From contig JAEZHR010000124.1 of NCBI GenBank assembly GCA_023416415.1, positions 1 through 25,217 of the forward strand: a stretch of 25,217 bases of DNA, written 5' to 3'. Source of the DNA: Pseudomonadota bacterium. Lineage in GTDB: Bacteria > Pseudomonadota > Gammaproteobacteria > Burkholderiales > Burkholderiaceae_D. Below, piece by piece: positions 1 to 8,426 of the stretch. The position numbers and the translations under genes were made by a program. The notes beneath the pieces were generated by a model that had not been told where the DNA came from, ran no database searches, and saw only the letters and a list, made by a program, of their open reading frames with translations. The first letter of the stretch is position 1; each line of letters starts with the position of its first letter.

Positions 1-1457
1 ACCGGCGCCAGCAGGTGCGGGATGCCCTCGTAGACCGACATTTCCAGCATCTTCGGGTCGATCAGGATCATGCGCACGTTGTGGGGGTCGGACTTGTAAA
101 GCAGCGACAGGATGGTTGCGTTGATACCGACCGACTTGCCCGAACCGGTGGTACCGGCGACCAGCAAGTGCGGCATCTTGGCCAGGTCGGCCACGACCGG
201 ATTGCCGGCGATGTCCTTGCCCAGGGCGATGGTCAGGGCGGAGGTGCTGTCGTTGTAGACCTTGGAACCGAGAATTTCGGTCAGGCGCACGATCTGACGC
301 TTCGGATTCGGCAACTCCAGGCCCATGTAGTTCTTGCCAGGAATGGTCTCGACCACGCGAATCGAGGTCAGCGCCAGCGAACGCGCCAGGTCGCGCGCAA
401 GGTTAACGATCTGACTGCCCTTGACGCCCGTGGCCGGCTCGATCTCGTAGCGCGTAATGACCGGCCCCGGATAGGCCGCAACCACCTTGGCTTCGACGCC
501 GAAGTCGGACAGCTTTTTCTCGATCAAGCGGCTGGTAAATTCCAGCGTCTCCACGCTGACGGTCTCCTGCGCTGGCGGCGGCTCATCCAGCAACGACAAG
601 GGCGGCAAGTTGGTGTCCGGCAAATCGTTGAACAGGGAAACCTGCTTTTCCTTCTGCACGCGCTCGGACTTGGGCACCGCCACGACCTGGGGCTCGATGC
701 GAATCGGCGGCGCCTCGACGATCTTGGCCCGCTCCTGCACCACCGCCACTTCACGCTTGACGGCGGCAACTTCACCCAGCTTGCGATCCTCGTGTGCAGC
801 ATACAGATTGCGCACGAAACGAACGGCATTCTCGATCGCGCCGCCCAGGCGCTCGGCAACCGACAGCCAGGAGACATGGAAGAACAGGCTGAACCCGACG
901 CCAAACAGGAGCAGCAGAAACAGTGTAGCCCCAGTGAATCCGAAAGCGGTCTGCGCCGCTTCGCCGACCAGTTCACCCAGCACCCCGCCCGGGGCGCGCG
1001 GCAACTCCGCCTGCAGGGAGTACATGCGCAGGTATTCAAGGGCGACGCTGCCGGTGAGCATCAGCACGAAGCCGAGTGAACGTATCCACACCTCATGCTG
1101 ATGCTCGGCCTCGGGCTCGGTCTGGAACAGCCAGCGCTGCGACAGGAGCCGATAGCCGGACCAAACCGAACGCAGGCACAGCACGCAGAACCACCACGCC
1201 GAGAACCCGAATATGAACAGCAGCAGGTCGGCCACCCAGGCGCCGGTGCGCCCTCCCCAGTTCGCGATATCGTCCACGACAGCGGCCTGCGACCAGCCCG
1301 GGTCAGCCTTGGAATAGCTCAGGAACACGATCAGCAGGTAAGCGGTCACACCGGCAAGTGCGATCCAGCGCGCCTCGGACAGCAGGCGTACCACCCGGCT
1401 CGGCAATTCGGGCGGGGCTTCGGTGTTGCGGGTATAGGCTCGGGTGGATTTCGTCAT
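1..1457 (-). CDS. ftsK: DNA translocase FtsK, N-terminal part (truncated by window edge)
   Basis: FtsK couples chromosome segregation to cell division: it sits in the septal membrane and pumps DNA with a C-terminal motor. The minus-strand frame is open from ATG at 1457 to the window edge, about 485 codons. The first ~200 residues hold four hydrophobic segments, then a charged linker, then the alpha/beta motor domain. A Walker A motif GTTGSGKS lies at residues 435-442 (bases 132-155), followed by the FtsK-typical stretch ILIDPKMLEMSVYEGIPHLL just before the edge. The Walker B region and the gamma domain lie outside the window. The short linker resembles the SpoIIIE/FtsK form of many betaproteobacteria rather than the long E. 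coli form. The gene diverges from trxB, with 198 bases between the two start codons. Identity is secure; the start is the first ATG and fits the first membrane segment. Confidence 0.95.
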   Translation of the reverse strand, partial: MTKSTRAYTRNTEAPPELPSRVVRLLSEARWIALAGVTAYLLIVFLSYSKADPGWSQAAVVDDIANWGGRTGAWVADLLLFIFGFSAWWFCVLCLRSVWSGYRLLSQRWLFQTEPEAEHQHEVWIRSLGFVLMLTGSVALEYLRMYSLQAELPRAPGGVLGELVGEAAQTAFGFTGATLFLLLLFGVGFSLFFHVSWLSVAERLGGAIENAVRFVRNLYAAHEDRKLGEVAAVKREVAVVQERAKIVEAPPIRIEPQVVAVPKSERVQKEKQVSLFNDLPDTNLPPLSLLDEPPPAQETVSVETLEFTSRLIEKKLSDFGVEAKVVAAYPGPVITRYEIEPATGVKGSQIVNLARDLARSLALTSIRVVETIPGKNYMGLELPNPKRQIVRLTEILGSKVYNDSTSALTIALGKDIAGNPVVADLAKMPHLLVAGTTGSGKSVGINATILSLLYKSDPHNVRMILIDPKMLEMSVYEGIPHLLAP

Positions 1458-1484
1458 GTCGGAATGCTAAGAGGCGCCCCGGGG

Positions 1485-1513
1485 CCGACAGGGCGCTGCA
1501 GGTTGGCTATAAT
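1485..1513 (+). promoter_or_regulatory. Putative sigma70 promoter for trxB
   Basis: A perfect TATAAT lies at 1508-1513. It is preceded, after a 17-base spacer, by CCGACA at 1485-1490, which matches TTGACA at four of six positions. Transcription would start near 1520 and leave a leader of about 135 bases before trxB. It lies in the divergent ftsK-trxB gap. This is a sequence match only. Confidence 0.5.
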
Positions 1514-1655
1514 CTTAACCAGTTTTGCACGAGGGAATCGAGCCAATTCGACCATCGTGCCCTCCCGGTCACAGCCGGACACACATTCCGGGCCTCGCCC
1601 GCGACAGCCACCGCAGCCTTCATCCTCCATCCTTCACTCCTCTTCCTGACACATC

Positions 1656-2609
1656 ATGGCAAGCAAACACGCCCACGTCCTCATCATCGGTTCCGGCCCG
1701 GCCGGCTACAGCGCGGCCGTCTACGCGGCACGCGCCAACCTGAAACCCGTCCTGATCACGGGCGTCGAACAAGGCGGCCAACTGATGACCACGACCGATG
1801 TGGAGAACTGGCCAGGCGATCCGATGGGCGTACAGGGGCCTGAGCTGATGCAACGCCTGCTGCAGCATGCCGAGCGCTTCAGCACCGAGATCGTGTTCGA
1901 TCACATCCACACCGTGCATCTGAAGGAAAAGCCGATACGCCTGCAAGGCGACGCCGGCGAGTACACCTGTGACGCGCTGATCATCGCAACCGGCGCCTCC
2001 GCGCAATATCTCGGCCTGCCGTCCGAAGAAGCCTTCATGGGCAAGGGCGTATCCGCATGCGCGACGTGCGACGGGTTCTTCTACAAGAACCAGGAAGTTG
2101 CCGTCGTCGGCGGCGGCAATACTGCGGTTGAAGAAGCGCTCTATCTGGCCAACATCGCCAGCAAGGTGACGGTCATTCACCGCCGCGACAAGTTCCGCGC
2201 CGAGCCCATCCTGATCGACCGCCTGATGGCCAAGGTCGAGGAAGGCAAGGTCGAAATCAAATGGAACCATGTCCTCGATGAAGTCCTCGGCGACGAAAGC
2301 GGCGTGACCGGTGCGCGCATCAGGTCGACCATTGACGGCACGGCCAGCGAAGTGCAGGTGCACGGACTGTTCATCGCCATCGGCCACAAGCCGAACACGG
2401 CGATCTTCGAAGGCCAGCTGGAAATGAAGAACGGCTATATAGTCACCCGCTCCGGGCTGAACGGCATGGCGACCGCCACCAATATTCCCGGAGTGTTCGC
2501 GGCTGGCGACGTGCAGGACCACGTGTATCGCCAGGCCATCACGAGCGCGGGCACCGGGTGCATGGCCGCGCTCGATGCACAACGCTACCTGGAAAGTCAG
2601 GAAGACTGA
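1656..2609 (+). CDS. trxB: Thioredoxin reductase (NADPH)
   Basis: This is a low-molecular-weight flavoenzyme that moves electrons from NADPH through FAD and a redox-active disulfide to thioredoxin in the cytoplasm. The 317-residue length is normal for the family. Motifs in order: FAD-binding GSGPAGYSAA at residues 12-21, the redox pair CATC at 135-138, NADPH-binding GGGNTAVEEA at 152-161 with HRRD at 175-178, and the second FAD motif GVFAAGDVQD at 279-288. The ATG at 1656 is the only start that gives the usual N-terminus; there is no clear Shine-Dalgarno sequence in front of it. It is followed 35 bases later by an Smr-domain gene on the same strand, with which it may be co-transcribed. Confidence 0.98.
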   Translation: MASKHAHVLIIGSGPAGYSAAVYAARANLKPVLITGVEQGGQLMTTTDVENWPGDPMGVQGPELMQRLLQHAERFSTEIVFDHIHTVHLKEKPIRLQGDAGEYTCDALIIATGASAQYLGLPSEEAFMGKGVSACATCDGFFYKNQEVAVVGGGNTAVEEALYLANIASKVTVIHRRDKFRAEPILIDRLMAKVEEGKVEIKWNHVLDEVLGDESGVTGARIRSTIDGTASEVQVHGLFIAIGHKPNTAIFEGQLEMKNGYIVTRSGLNGMATATNIPGVFAAGDVQDHVYRQAITSAGTGCMAALDAQRYLESQED

Positions 2610-2644
2610 GCACGGGCCCGCAGTTCGGGTTCCGGAGATGAACC

Positions 2645-3283
2645 ATGGCAGGCGCAATCAAGGACTTCGCCGCGTTGAAGACTGTGCGCGCGGCCCTGAA
2701 GGCGCACGAGGAAGCGCGCAGGAAGGCTGAAGCCGAACGCCTGCGCGAAGAAGTGGAGAAACGGCGTGATGCCGACCTCTTCCGCCGCAGCCTGGGCCAG
2801 GTGCATCCGCTACAGCAGTCCAATCGCGTCGTCGCGCCTCCTCCGCCTCCATCTCCCGTTCCGCGCCAGCATCTGGCCGATGAACAGGCCGCGCTAGTCG
2901 AGTCCCTGTCCGATGAATTCACCGTCGACACCCTGCTCGATACCGACGAAGGACTGAGCTATGCCCGCCCCGGTGTCGGCGGCGACGTGTTGCGGCGCCT
3001 GCGGCGCGGCCATTGGGTCATACAGGGCCAGCTCGACCTGCACGGCATGCGCCGCGACGAAGCGCGCGAAGCGCTCGCCGAATACCTGCGCAATGCAGTC
3101 CGGCGCGGCGTGCGCTGCGTGCGCATCATTCACGGAAAGGGCCTGGGCTCAGTCAATCGCGAGCCCGTGCTGAAAAACAAGGTGCGCAGCTGGCTGGTGC
3201 AGAAGGAGGAAGTGATCGCCTTCTGTCAGGCGCGCGCCGACGAAGGCGGCGCGGGCGCCTTGGTGGTCTTGCTCAAGGGCTGA
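2645..3283 (+). CDS. Smr/MutS2-C domain protein (putative endonuclease)
   Basis: A 212-residue protein of the stand-alone Smr (small MutS-related) group, related to E. coli SmrA/SmrB (YdaL/YfcN). Known family members are nucleases acting on DNA or on mRNA at collided ribosomes; which applies here cannot be told from sequence. Residues 15-48 are a highly charged probable coiled coil, residues 65-72 a proline run, and the Smr domain covers roughly 127-212. Its hallmarks LDLHGM (130-135) and HGKGLG (163-168) are present, as is the closing GGAGALVVLLK. A GGAG Shine-Dalgarno at 2634-2637 sits seven bases before the ATG. It follows trxB at 35 bases and is probably in the same transcript. Confidence 0.92.
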   Translation: MAGAIKDFAALKTVRAALKAHEEARRKAEAERLREEVEKRRDADLFRRSLGQVHPLQQSNRVVAPPPPPSPVPRQHLADEQAALVESLSDEFTVDTLLDTDEGLSYARPGVGGDVLRRLRRGHWVIQGQLDLHGMRRDEAREALAEYLRNAVRRGVRCVRIIHGKGLGSVNREPVLKNKVRSWLVQKEEVIAFCQARADEGGAGALVVLLKG

Positions 3284-3366
3284 GCGTCCGCCGTCAATCT
3301 TCTGCCTGCTCGCTTTGCTACGGAGCAAACGCAGTACCATGCGGCAAGCTGCCCAACGGATCCCCG

Positions 3367-3969
3367 ATGTCTTTACTCAAATTCATTGAAATCGTGGCCA
3401 TCCTGGTCGGAGCCTTTTCCGGCTTTGCCGAGGCACGCCGGCAGAAGATGGATGTGGTTGGCGTGTTTATCGTCGCCTTCATCACCGCCTTCGGCGGCGG
3501 CACCTTGCGCGATATCCTGCTCGACAAGCGCCCGCTGTTCTGGGTCGAGCATCAGGAATACGCGATCCTGGTATTTGCATTGACGCTGATCGCGCTGCCA
3601 TTGATGCGCATCTACCAGCGCGTCGTCTCCGAACGCCTGATCGTGATCGCAGACGCCTTTGGCCTCGGGCTGTTCTCTGTGGTCGGAGTGTCGCAGGCTC
3701 TCGCCTTGGGCATGCCCTGGTTCATCGCGACGATGATGGGCGTCATTACCGGAATCTTCGGTGGCGTACTGCGCGACATCATCTGCAACGAGGTGCCGAT
3801 GGTGCTGCGGGATGGCCGGCCATATGCAATCTGCGCCTTCGCGGGCTGCTGGTTCTACGTGCTGCTCAGGGAGCTTCAGGTTGCACCGGACATTACACTG
3901 TGGTCGAGCGCGCTCCTGATCTGCGGCTTGCGGCTGGTAACCTGGATGATGGATGTCAGGGTCAAATAA
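3367..3969 (+). CDS. UPF0126/TRIC-type membrane protein (YadS/YicG family)
   Basis: A 200-residue inner-membrane protein with about seven hydrophobic segments and an internal duplication. The first half has GGGTLRDILL and the second GGVLRDII, the paired glycine-rich motif of the UPF0126 domain, which is distantly related to TRIC cation channels. Some family members have been linked to glycine uptake in other bacteria, so a small-molecule or ion transport role is inferred. The open frame extends upstream into smr, but the ATG at 3367 gives the canonical N-terminus, which starts at the first membrane helix. The 83-base gap after smr leaves it open whether the gene shares the trxB-smr transcript. 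It converges on glnB. Confidence 0.88.
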   Translation: MSLLKFIEIVAILVGAFSGFAEARRQKMDVVGVFIVAFITAFGGGTLRDILLDKRPLFWVEHQEYAILVFALTLIALPLMRIYQRVVSERLIVIADAFGLGLFSVVGVSQALALGMPWFIATMMGVITGIFGGVLRDIICNEVPMVLRDGRPYAICAFAGCWFYVLLRELQVAPDITLWSSALLICGLRLVTWMMDVRVK

Positions 3970-3976
3970 TTTGGAA

Positions 3977-4004
3977 GCCGCCACTGCGGCACGTGCGCAG
4001 CGGC
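3977..4004. terminator. Possible hairpin between convergent genes
   Basis: An imperfect inverted repeat (GCCG then CTGCG, pairing with GCGCAG then CGGC, with a three-base bulge) lies in the 48-base gap between the UPF0126 gene and the convergent glnB. There is no T-run on either side, so at most it is a weak or factor-assisted terminator. Confidence 0.3.
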
Positions 4005-4017
4005 AGCTAGATGGACC

Positions 4018-4356
4018 CTAGACTGCGTCCGGGCCTGTCTCGCCTGTTCGGATGCGGATCACCTGTTCCACGCTGCGCACGAAGATTTTGCCGTCTCCGA
4101 TCTTTCCTGTGCGTGCAGACTTGATGATCGCATCCACCGCCTGTTCGACGACGTCATCGTCCACGACTGCCTCGATCTTCACCTTCGGCAGGAAATCCAC
4201 CACATATTCCGCACCACGGTACAGCTCCGTGTGCCCCTTCTGGCGGCCAAAGCCTTTGACCTCGGTGACCGTCAGGCCGGTCACGCCGATGTCGCCCAGC
4301 GCTTCACGCACTTCGTCGAGCTTGAACGGTTTGATGATGGCGGTAATCAGTTTCAT
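4018..4356 (-). CDS. glnB: Nitrogen regulatory protein P-II
   Basis: A 112-residue P-II signalling protein. These trimers bind ATP/ADP and 2-oxoglutarate, are uridylylated by GlnD at a T-loop tyrosine, and control glutamine synthetase adenylylation, NtrB and other targets. The start MKLITAIIKPFKLDEVREAL is canonical. The T-loop reads GHTELYRGAEYVVDF with Tyr51 at the modification site, and the B/C region has TGKIGDGKIFV. It lies 21 bases downstream of nadE on the same strand, behind an AGGGG Shine-Dalgarno, so the two are probably one operon. There is no amtB beside it, which favours the name glnB over glnK, although sequence alone does not separate the two well. Confidence 0.95.
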   Translation of the reverse strand: MKLITAIIKPFKLDEVREALGDIGVTGLTVTEVKGFGRQKGHTELYRGAEYVVDFLPKVKIEAVVDDDVVEQAVDAIIKSARTGKIGDGKIFVRSVEQVIRIRTGETGPDAV

Positions 4357-4377
4357 CGTTTTCCCCTGTCTAAAAAA

Positions 4378-5991
4378 TCATTCGCGAAATTTCGAAGTAA
4401 TCGGATGGCGCCAGTCGCGCCCGAAAGCACGATGGGTCACGCGCACTCCAATCGGCGCCTGGCGTCGCTTGTACTCGTTGATCTTGATCAGGCGCGTCAC
4501 GCGCTCGACGTCCTCCTTGCGATAACCGGCGGCGACTATCTCGGCGACGCTGCGGTCCTCCTCCATGTACATGCGCATGATGCCGTCCAGCACATCGTAT
4601 TCCGGCAGCGAATCCTGATCGGTCTGATTTGGGCGCAACTCAGCCGAGGGTGCGCGGGTCAGGATGCGCTCAGGGATCACGTCGGAGAGGCTGTTGCGGT
4701 AGTCACACAAGCGGTAGACAAGGGTCTTGGCAATGTCCTTGATCACCGCGAAGCCGCCGGCCATGTCGCCATACAACGTGCAGTAACCAACGGCCATCTC
4801 GCTCTTGTTGCCAGTGGTGAGCACGATCGCGCCGGTCTTGTTGGACAAGGCCATCAGGAGGGTGCCGCGAATACGCGCCTGTATGTTCTCTTCGGTGCTG
4901 TCTTCTGGCAAGCCCTTGAACTGCTCCGCCAGCGTATCGCGAAAAGCAGAAAAACAATCGGCGATCGGGATTTCGTCGTAGCGCACACCGATACGCGCAA
5001 CCATGTCGCGCGAATCGATCAGGGAAATATCGGCCGTGTACGGTGAAGGCATCATCACCGCGCGCACTCTGTCTGCACCGAGCGCATCGACCGCAATGGC
5101 CAGCGTCAGCGCGGAATCGACCCCGCCCGACAGCCCGATGATCACGCCCGGAAAGCCGTTCTTGCCGATGTAGTCGTGCACGCCCAGCACCAGCGCCTGG
5201 TAGACCGAAGCTTCAATGGACAGCGCGGGCGCGATCGTCGCGGTCTTCGGCTGCCCTCCCTCGAAGGCGATGATCTGCAGGTCTTCTTCGCAATGCTTCA
5301 TCTGGGCGCAAGCCACGCCCATGCCGTCCATCACGAAGGAATTGCCGTCGAAGATCAGCTCATCCTGACCGCCGACCAGGTTCGCATACACAAGAGGCAG
5401 ACCGAGCACGGACACATGATTTCGCATGACCGCGTAACGCCGGTCCTGCTTGTTCATGTGGTAGGGCGAGCCGTTGAGAATCAGCAGCACCTGTGCGCCC
5501 GCTTCCTTCGCCCGCGCAGGCGCATACGGCGACCACGCGTCCTCGCACAGATTCAGACCAAAGCGCAGCCCTTTGACCTCGAATACGCAGGGCTCATCGA
5601 CGGAATCGAAGTAGCGCATTTCATCGAAGACGGTATCGTTCGGCAGGGCGTACTTGCGGTAAGTGCGGACGACCTTGCCGTTCACCAACACCGAAGCCGC
5701 ATTGTAGCGCTTGCCCTCTTCGGCCAGCGGGTGACCGACAACTACATGGAGATCCTTCAGCTCTGCCAGCTCGGCCGCCAGCTCGCCCAACTGCTGCTGT
5801 GATCTTGCGTAGAATGAAGGGCGCAGCAACAAGTCTTCCGGCGGATATCCCGCGAGCGACATTTCCGGAGTCACCACGACATCCGCGCCTTGCTGCGCCG
5901 CCCGACGTGCGGCCTGCACGATTCTTTCGTGATTGCCGGTGAAATCGCCGACGGTGCAATTGATCTGGGCGATGGCAACGTTGACAGTCAT
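4378..5991 (-). CDS. nadE: Glutamine-dependent NAD+ synthetase
   Basis: This enzyme catalyses the last step of NAD+ synthesis, amidating deamido-NAD+ with ATP and ammonia taken from glutamine. The 537-residue protein has the two-domain layout. An N-terminal nitrilase-like glutaminase carries catalytic Glu43 (TPEMSLAGYP), Lys113 (YRKYALPN) and Cys149 (NLCEDAW). A C-terminal synthetase domain carries the ATP PP-loop SGGVDS at 288-293. Length and both catalytic centres are intact. The ATG at 5991 gives the family N-terminus (VAIAQIN...). It is the first gene of a nadE-glnB operon and diverges from the acyltransferase gene across only 43 bases, so the promoters for both directions must be packed in or overlap the coding ends. 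Confidence 0.97.
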   Translation of the reverse strand: MTVNVAIAQINCTVGDFTGNHERIVQAARRAAQQGADVVVTPEMSLAGYPPEDLLLRPSFYARSQQQLGELAAELAELKDLHVVVGHPLAEEGKRYNAASVLVNGKVVRTYRKYALPNDTVFDEMRYFDSVDEPCVFEVKGLRFGLNLCEDAWSPYAPARAKEAGAQVLLILNGSPYHMNKQDRRYAVMRNHVSVLGLPLVYANLVGGQDELIFDGNSFVMDGMGVACAQMKHCEEDLQIIAFEGGQPKTATIAPALSIEASVYQALVLGVHDYIGKNGFPGVIIGLSGGVDSALTLAIAVDALGADRVRAVMMPSPYTADISLIDSRDMVARIGVRYDEIPIADCFSAFRDTLAEQFKGLPEDSTEENIQARIRGTLLMALSNKTGAIVLTTGNKSEMAVGYCTLYGDMAGGFAVIKDIAKTLVYRLCDYRNSLSDVIPERILTRAPSAELRPNQTDQDSLPEYDVLDGIMRMYMEEDRSVAEIVAAGYRKEDVERVTRLIKINEYKRRQAPIGVRVTHRAFGRDWRHPITSKFRE

Positions 5992-6034
5992 ATCGGGAAG
6001 CGGATGAAGCGGCGAGGGTTATTGAAATCAGCAG

Positions 6035-7165
6035 ATGAATTATCGCACGCGAATCCTTTCTTCCCTTGCGCTCATCGGGCAATCCGTCTGGGACGAACTG
6101 GTGTCACTCCAGCCCGATACCAACCCCTTTCTTTCTTTTGCCTTCCTGCACGCCCTGCACGAAAGCGGCAGCGCAAGCGCGGCCACCGGATGGCACACGC
6201 ATTATCTGACGCTCTGGCATGGCGACACGCTGCAGGCCGCCCTCCCCCTGTATCGGAAGGATCACTCCTATGGCGAGTATGTGTTCGACTGGGCGTGGGC
6301 AGACGCCTATCGCCGCCACGGCATGGTCTATTACCCCAAGCTGCTGTCGGCGGCTCCCTTTACGCCGGTTGCCGGCCCGCGCCTGCTTGCGCGCGATGAG
6401 GCGGCTCGCGCAGCCCTGGTCGACGCCCTGTGTTCGCTGCAGGAGGACAGCGGCCTGTCCTCTACCCATGTGCTACTGCCGACCGAACCCGAGGCGCTGC
6501 AATTGCAGGAGCGCGGCTTCATCCTCAGGCGCAGCGTGCAGTTTCACTGGATTAACCAGGGCTACCGCGACTTCGACGAATTCCTCGGCGCGCTGGAGCG
6601 CAAGAAACGCAAAAACATTCGCGCCGAGCGCCGTCACGTGCACGAAGCGGGAGTGCGCTTTCGCCAGGTGACCGGCAACGAAGCATCCGAAGCCGACTGG
6701 CGCTTCTTCAAGCGCTGCTACGACAATACCTATGCCGAGCACTACTCAACGCCCTATCTGAGTCTCGATTTCTTTCTGCGCATTGCACAGGCGATGCCCC
6801 AACACCTGCTGCTGGTGATCGCCGAGCGCGAACGCAGACCGATCGCCAGTTCGCTCCTCGTACATGATCGCCATGCGCTGTATGGCCGCTATTGGGGAGC
6901 GCTGGAGCACATTCCCTGCCTGCATTTCGAAACCGCCTACTATCAGCCGCTGTCCTTTTGCATTGCCAACGGGCTCGAGCGTTTCGAGGGGGGAGCTCAG
7001 GGGGAACACAAGATGGCGCGCGGCTTTCTGCCACACGCGCTGCACTCCGCGCACGCGCTCGCCGACCCAGGTTTCGCCGCCGCCGTGCGTCATTTCACGG
7101 AACGCGAAGGACTCGGGATCGGCGCCTACATGGACGAACTGGGCGAGCACAATCCGTTCCGGTGA
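6035..7165 (+). CDS. FemAB-like/GNAT-fold acyltransferase, DUF482 family
   Basis: A 376-residue cytoplasmic protein that I recognise as the proteobacterial DUF482 (PF04339) group of GNAT-fold proteins related to FemAB peptidoglycan aminoacyltransferases. Visible hallmarks are NPFLSFAFLHALHES near residues 29-43, the basic stretch RKKRKNIRAERR in the middle, and the C-terminal GGAQGEHKMARGFLP. The substrate is unknown. The ATG at 6035 has no strong Shine-Dalgarno sequence, but the translated N-terminus fits the family. A Ser/Thr kinase gene follows on the same strand after 87 bases; whether they are functionally linked is not shown. Confidence 0.85.
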   Translation: MNYRTRILSSLALIGQSVWDELVSLQPDTNPFLSFAFLHALHESGSASAATGWHTHYLTLWHGDTLQAALPLYRKDHSYGEYVFDWAWADAYRRHGMVYYPKLLSAAPFTPVAGPRLLARDEAARAALVDALCSLQEDSGLSSTHVLLPTEPEALQLQERGFILRRSVQFHWINQGYRDFDEFLGALERKKRKNIRAERRHVHEAGVRFRQVTGNEASEADWRFFKRCYDNTYAEHYSTPYLSLDFFLRIAQAMPQHLLLVIAERERRPIASSLLVHDRHALYGRYWGALEHIPCLHFETAYYQPLSFCIANGLERFEGGAQGEHKMARGFLPHALHSAHALADPGFAAAVRHFTEREGLGIGAYMDELGEHNPFR

Positions 7166-7252
7166 TACCGATCCGCAACCCTGAATACACTGAATGGCGA
7201 TGCATCCGATCTTGTTGCAAAATTGCTCACTTGGCGGCATGCTTGCGCAATC

Positions 7253-8290
7253 ATGAATCTGCACGACCTGTCCATTGCTGCCGACAAGCCCGAACCAGCA
7301 CGAATCGGGCGTTTCCACCTGTCCCGGGAGTTGGGACGCGGCGCCTCGGGCCGGATTTTCCTGGGACACGACCCTGTCGTCGGTCGCGATGTCGCAATCA
7401 AGACCGTATTGCCCCGACTAGGGCCCGCCGAGCGACGCCGCCAGGCCGAATGCCTGATCAACGAGGCGCGCGCGGCCGGCCGCCTGTGCCATCCTCACAT
7501 CGTCACAATCTATGACGCATGCGACGAAGGCGAGCTTCCATACATCGCGATGGAGTACCTGCAAGGGCAGTCGCTGGATCGCATTCTTGCCAGCGGACGC
7601 CGCTTCAATCCCGAGGAAGTAGCCTCGATCGGGTGGAAGCTGGCCGACGCGCTCGACCATGCCCACCGCAATCAGGTCATTCACCGCGACGTCAAGCCGG
7701 CAAACGTTTTTCTGGTCGGCGACGGCCAGCCAAAGCTGATGGATTTTGGCATCGCGCGTGCGCCGAACCGCGTCGGCACGCCCGACCAGCTCGATGCCAT
7801 CCTCACCATGTTCAGGCCCCGCCAGCCGCTGGGCACGCCGAACTACATGTCACCCGAGCAGGCACAAGGAAAACCGGCGGACGCGCGCTCGGATATCTAT
7901 TCGTTGGGGGTGATGCTGTATGAAATGCTGACCAACTGCAGGCCGTTTGACGGGGACGATCGGGAGCGCGTGCTGGATCAAATCGCCTACAAGGCACCGC
8001 CTGCGCTGTACGAGTTGAATCCGGAAGTGCCGGCGCTGCTTGCCCGAGTCGTAAGCAAGGCCATGCAGAAGCGACCCGAGAAGCGCTACCAGAACGCACA
8101 GCAGATGGCGTTCGACCTGAAACGCTATCTGCTGCGGGAGCGCCGGGTACGCCGGCGTAAGATGGTATCGGGCGACACGGGCACGGGTACCAATCCGGTA
8201 ATGGCACACGCACGCAGAGTACTGCCATGGCTGCTGGCCCTTGGCGTCGCGATCGCTGCCGGATCCGCACTTTTGCTGCCGCCCGCCTGA
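7253..8290 (+). CDS. Membrane-anchored serine/threonine protein kinase (Hanks type)
   Basis: A 345-residue eukaryotic-like kinase. The glycine loop GRGASG is at residues 28-33, the ATP lysine (VAIK) at 50, the catalytic loop HRDVKPAN with Asp146, DFG with Asp164, and the P+1 motif GTPNYMSPEQ, so it looks catalytically complete. The segment between DFG and SPEQ is long (about 35 residues) and proline/arginine-rich. After the kinase domain comes a very basic stretch (RERRVRRRKM) and a single C-terminal hydrophobic helix (about 323-342) that ends the protein, giving a tail anchor with essentially no periplasmic sensor domain. The frame can be read back to TTG at 7223, but the ATG at 7253 is preferred. 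No PP2C phosphatase or FHA gene is adjacent. Confidence 0.92.
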   Translation: MNLHDLSIAADKPEPARIGRFHLSRELGRGASGRIFLGHDPVVGRDVAIKTVLPRLGPAERRRQAECLINEARAAGRLCHPHIVTIYDACDEGELPYIAMEYLQGQSLDRILASGRRFNPEEVASIGWKLADALDHAHRNQVIHRDVKPANVFLVGDGQPKLMDFGIARAPNRVGTPDQLDAILTMFRPRQPLGTPNYMSPEQAQGKPADARSDIYSLGVMLYEMLTNCRPFDGDDRERVLDQIAYKAPPALYELNPEVPALLARVVSKAMQKRPEKRYQNAQQMAFDLKRYLLRERRVRRRKMVSGDTGTGTNPVMAHARRVLPWLLALGVAIAAGSALLLPPA

Positions 8291-8304
8291 TCGGCGTGCT
8301 TTCG

Positions 8305-8322
8305 GCACCGCGTCCGCGGTGC
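8305..8322 (+). terminator. Hairpin just after the kinase gene
   Basis: A perfect seven-base inverted repeat, GCACCGC-GTCC-GCGGTGC, starts 15 bases after the kinase stop codon. There is no clear T-run after it (TCGATTG), so it is terminator-like but not a textbook intrinsic terminator. Confidence 0.4.
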
Positions 8323-8426
8323 TCGATTGCGGAGCTCGTTTGCGGATCAGGGAGGCGCCGGCTTTCCTGAAGCGGCCGACCCGTTTTCCGCCATCGGTGG
8401 CGTGCCCTGAGTGCCTCCGAGAAGCC

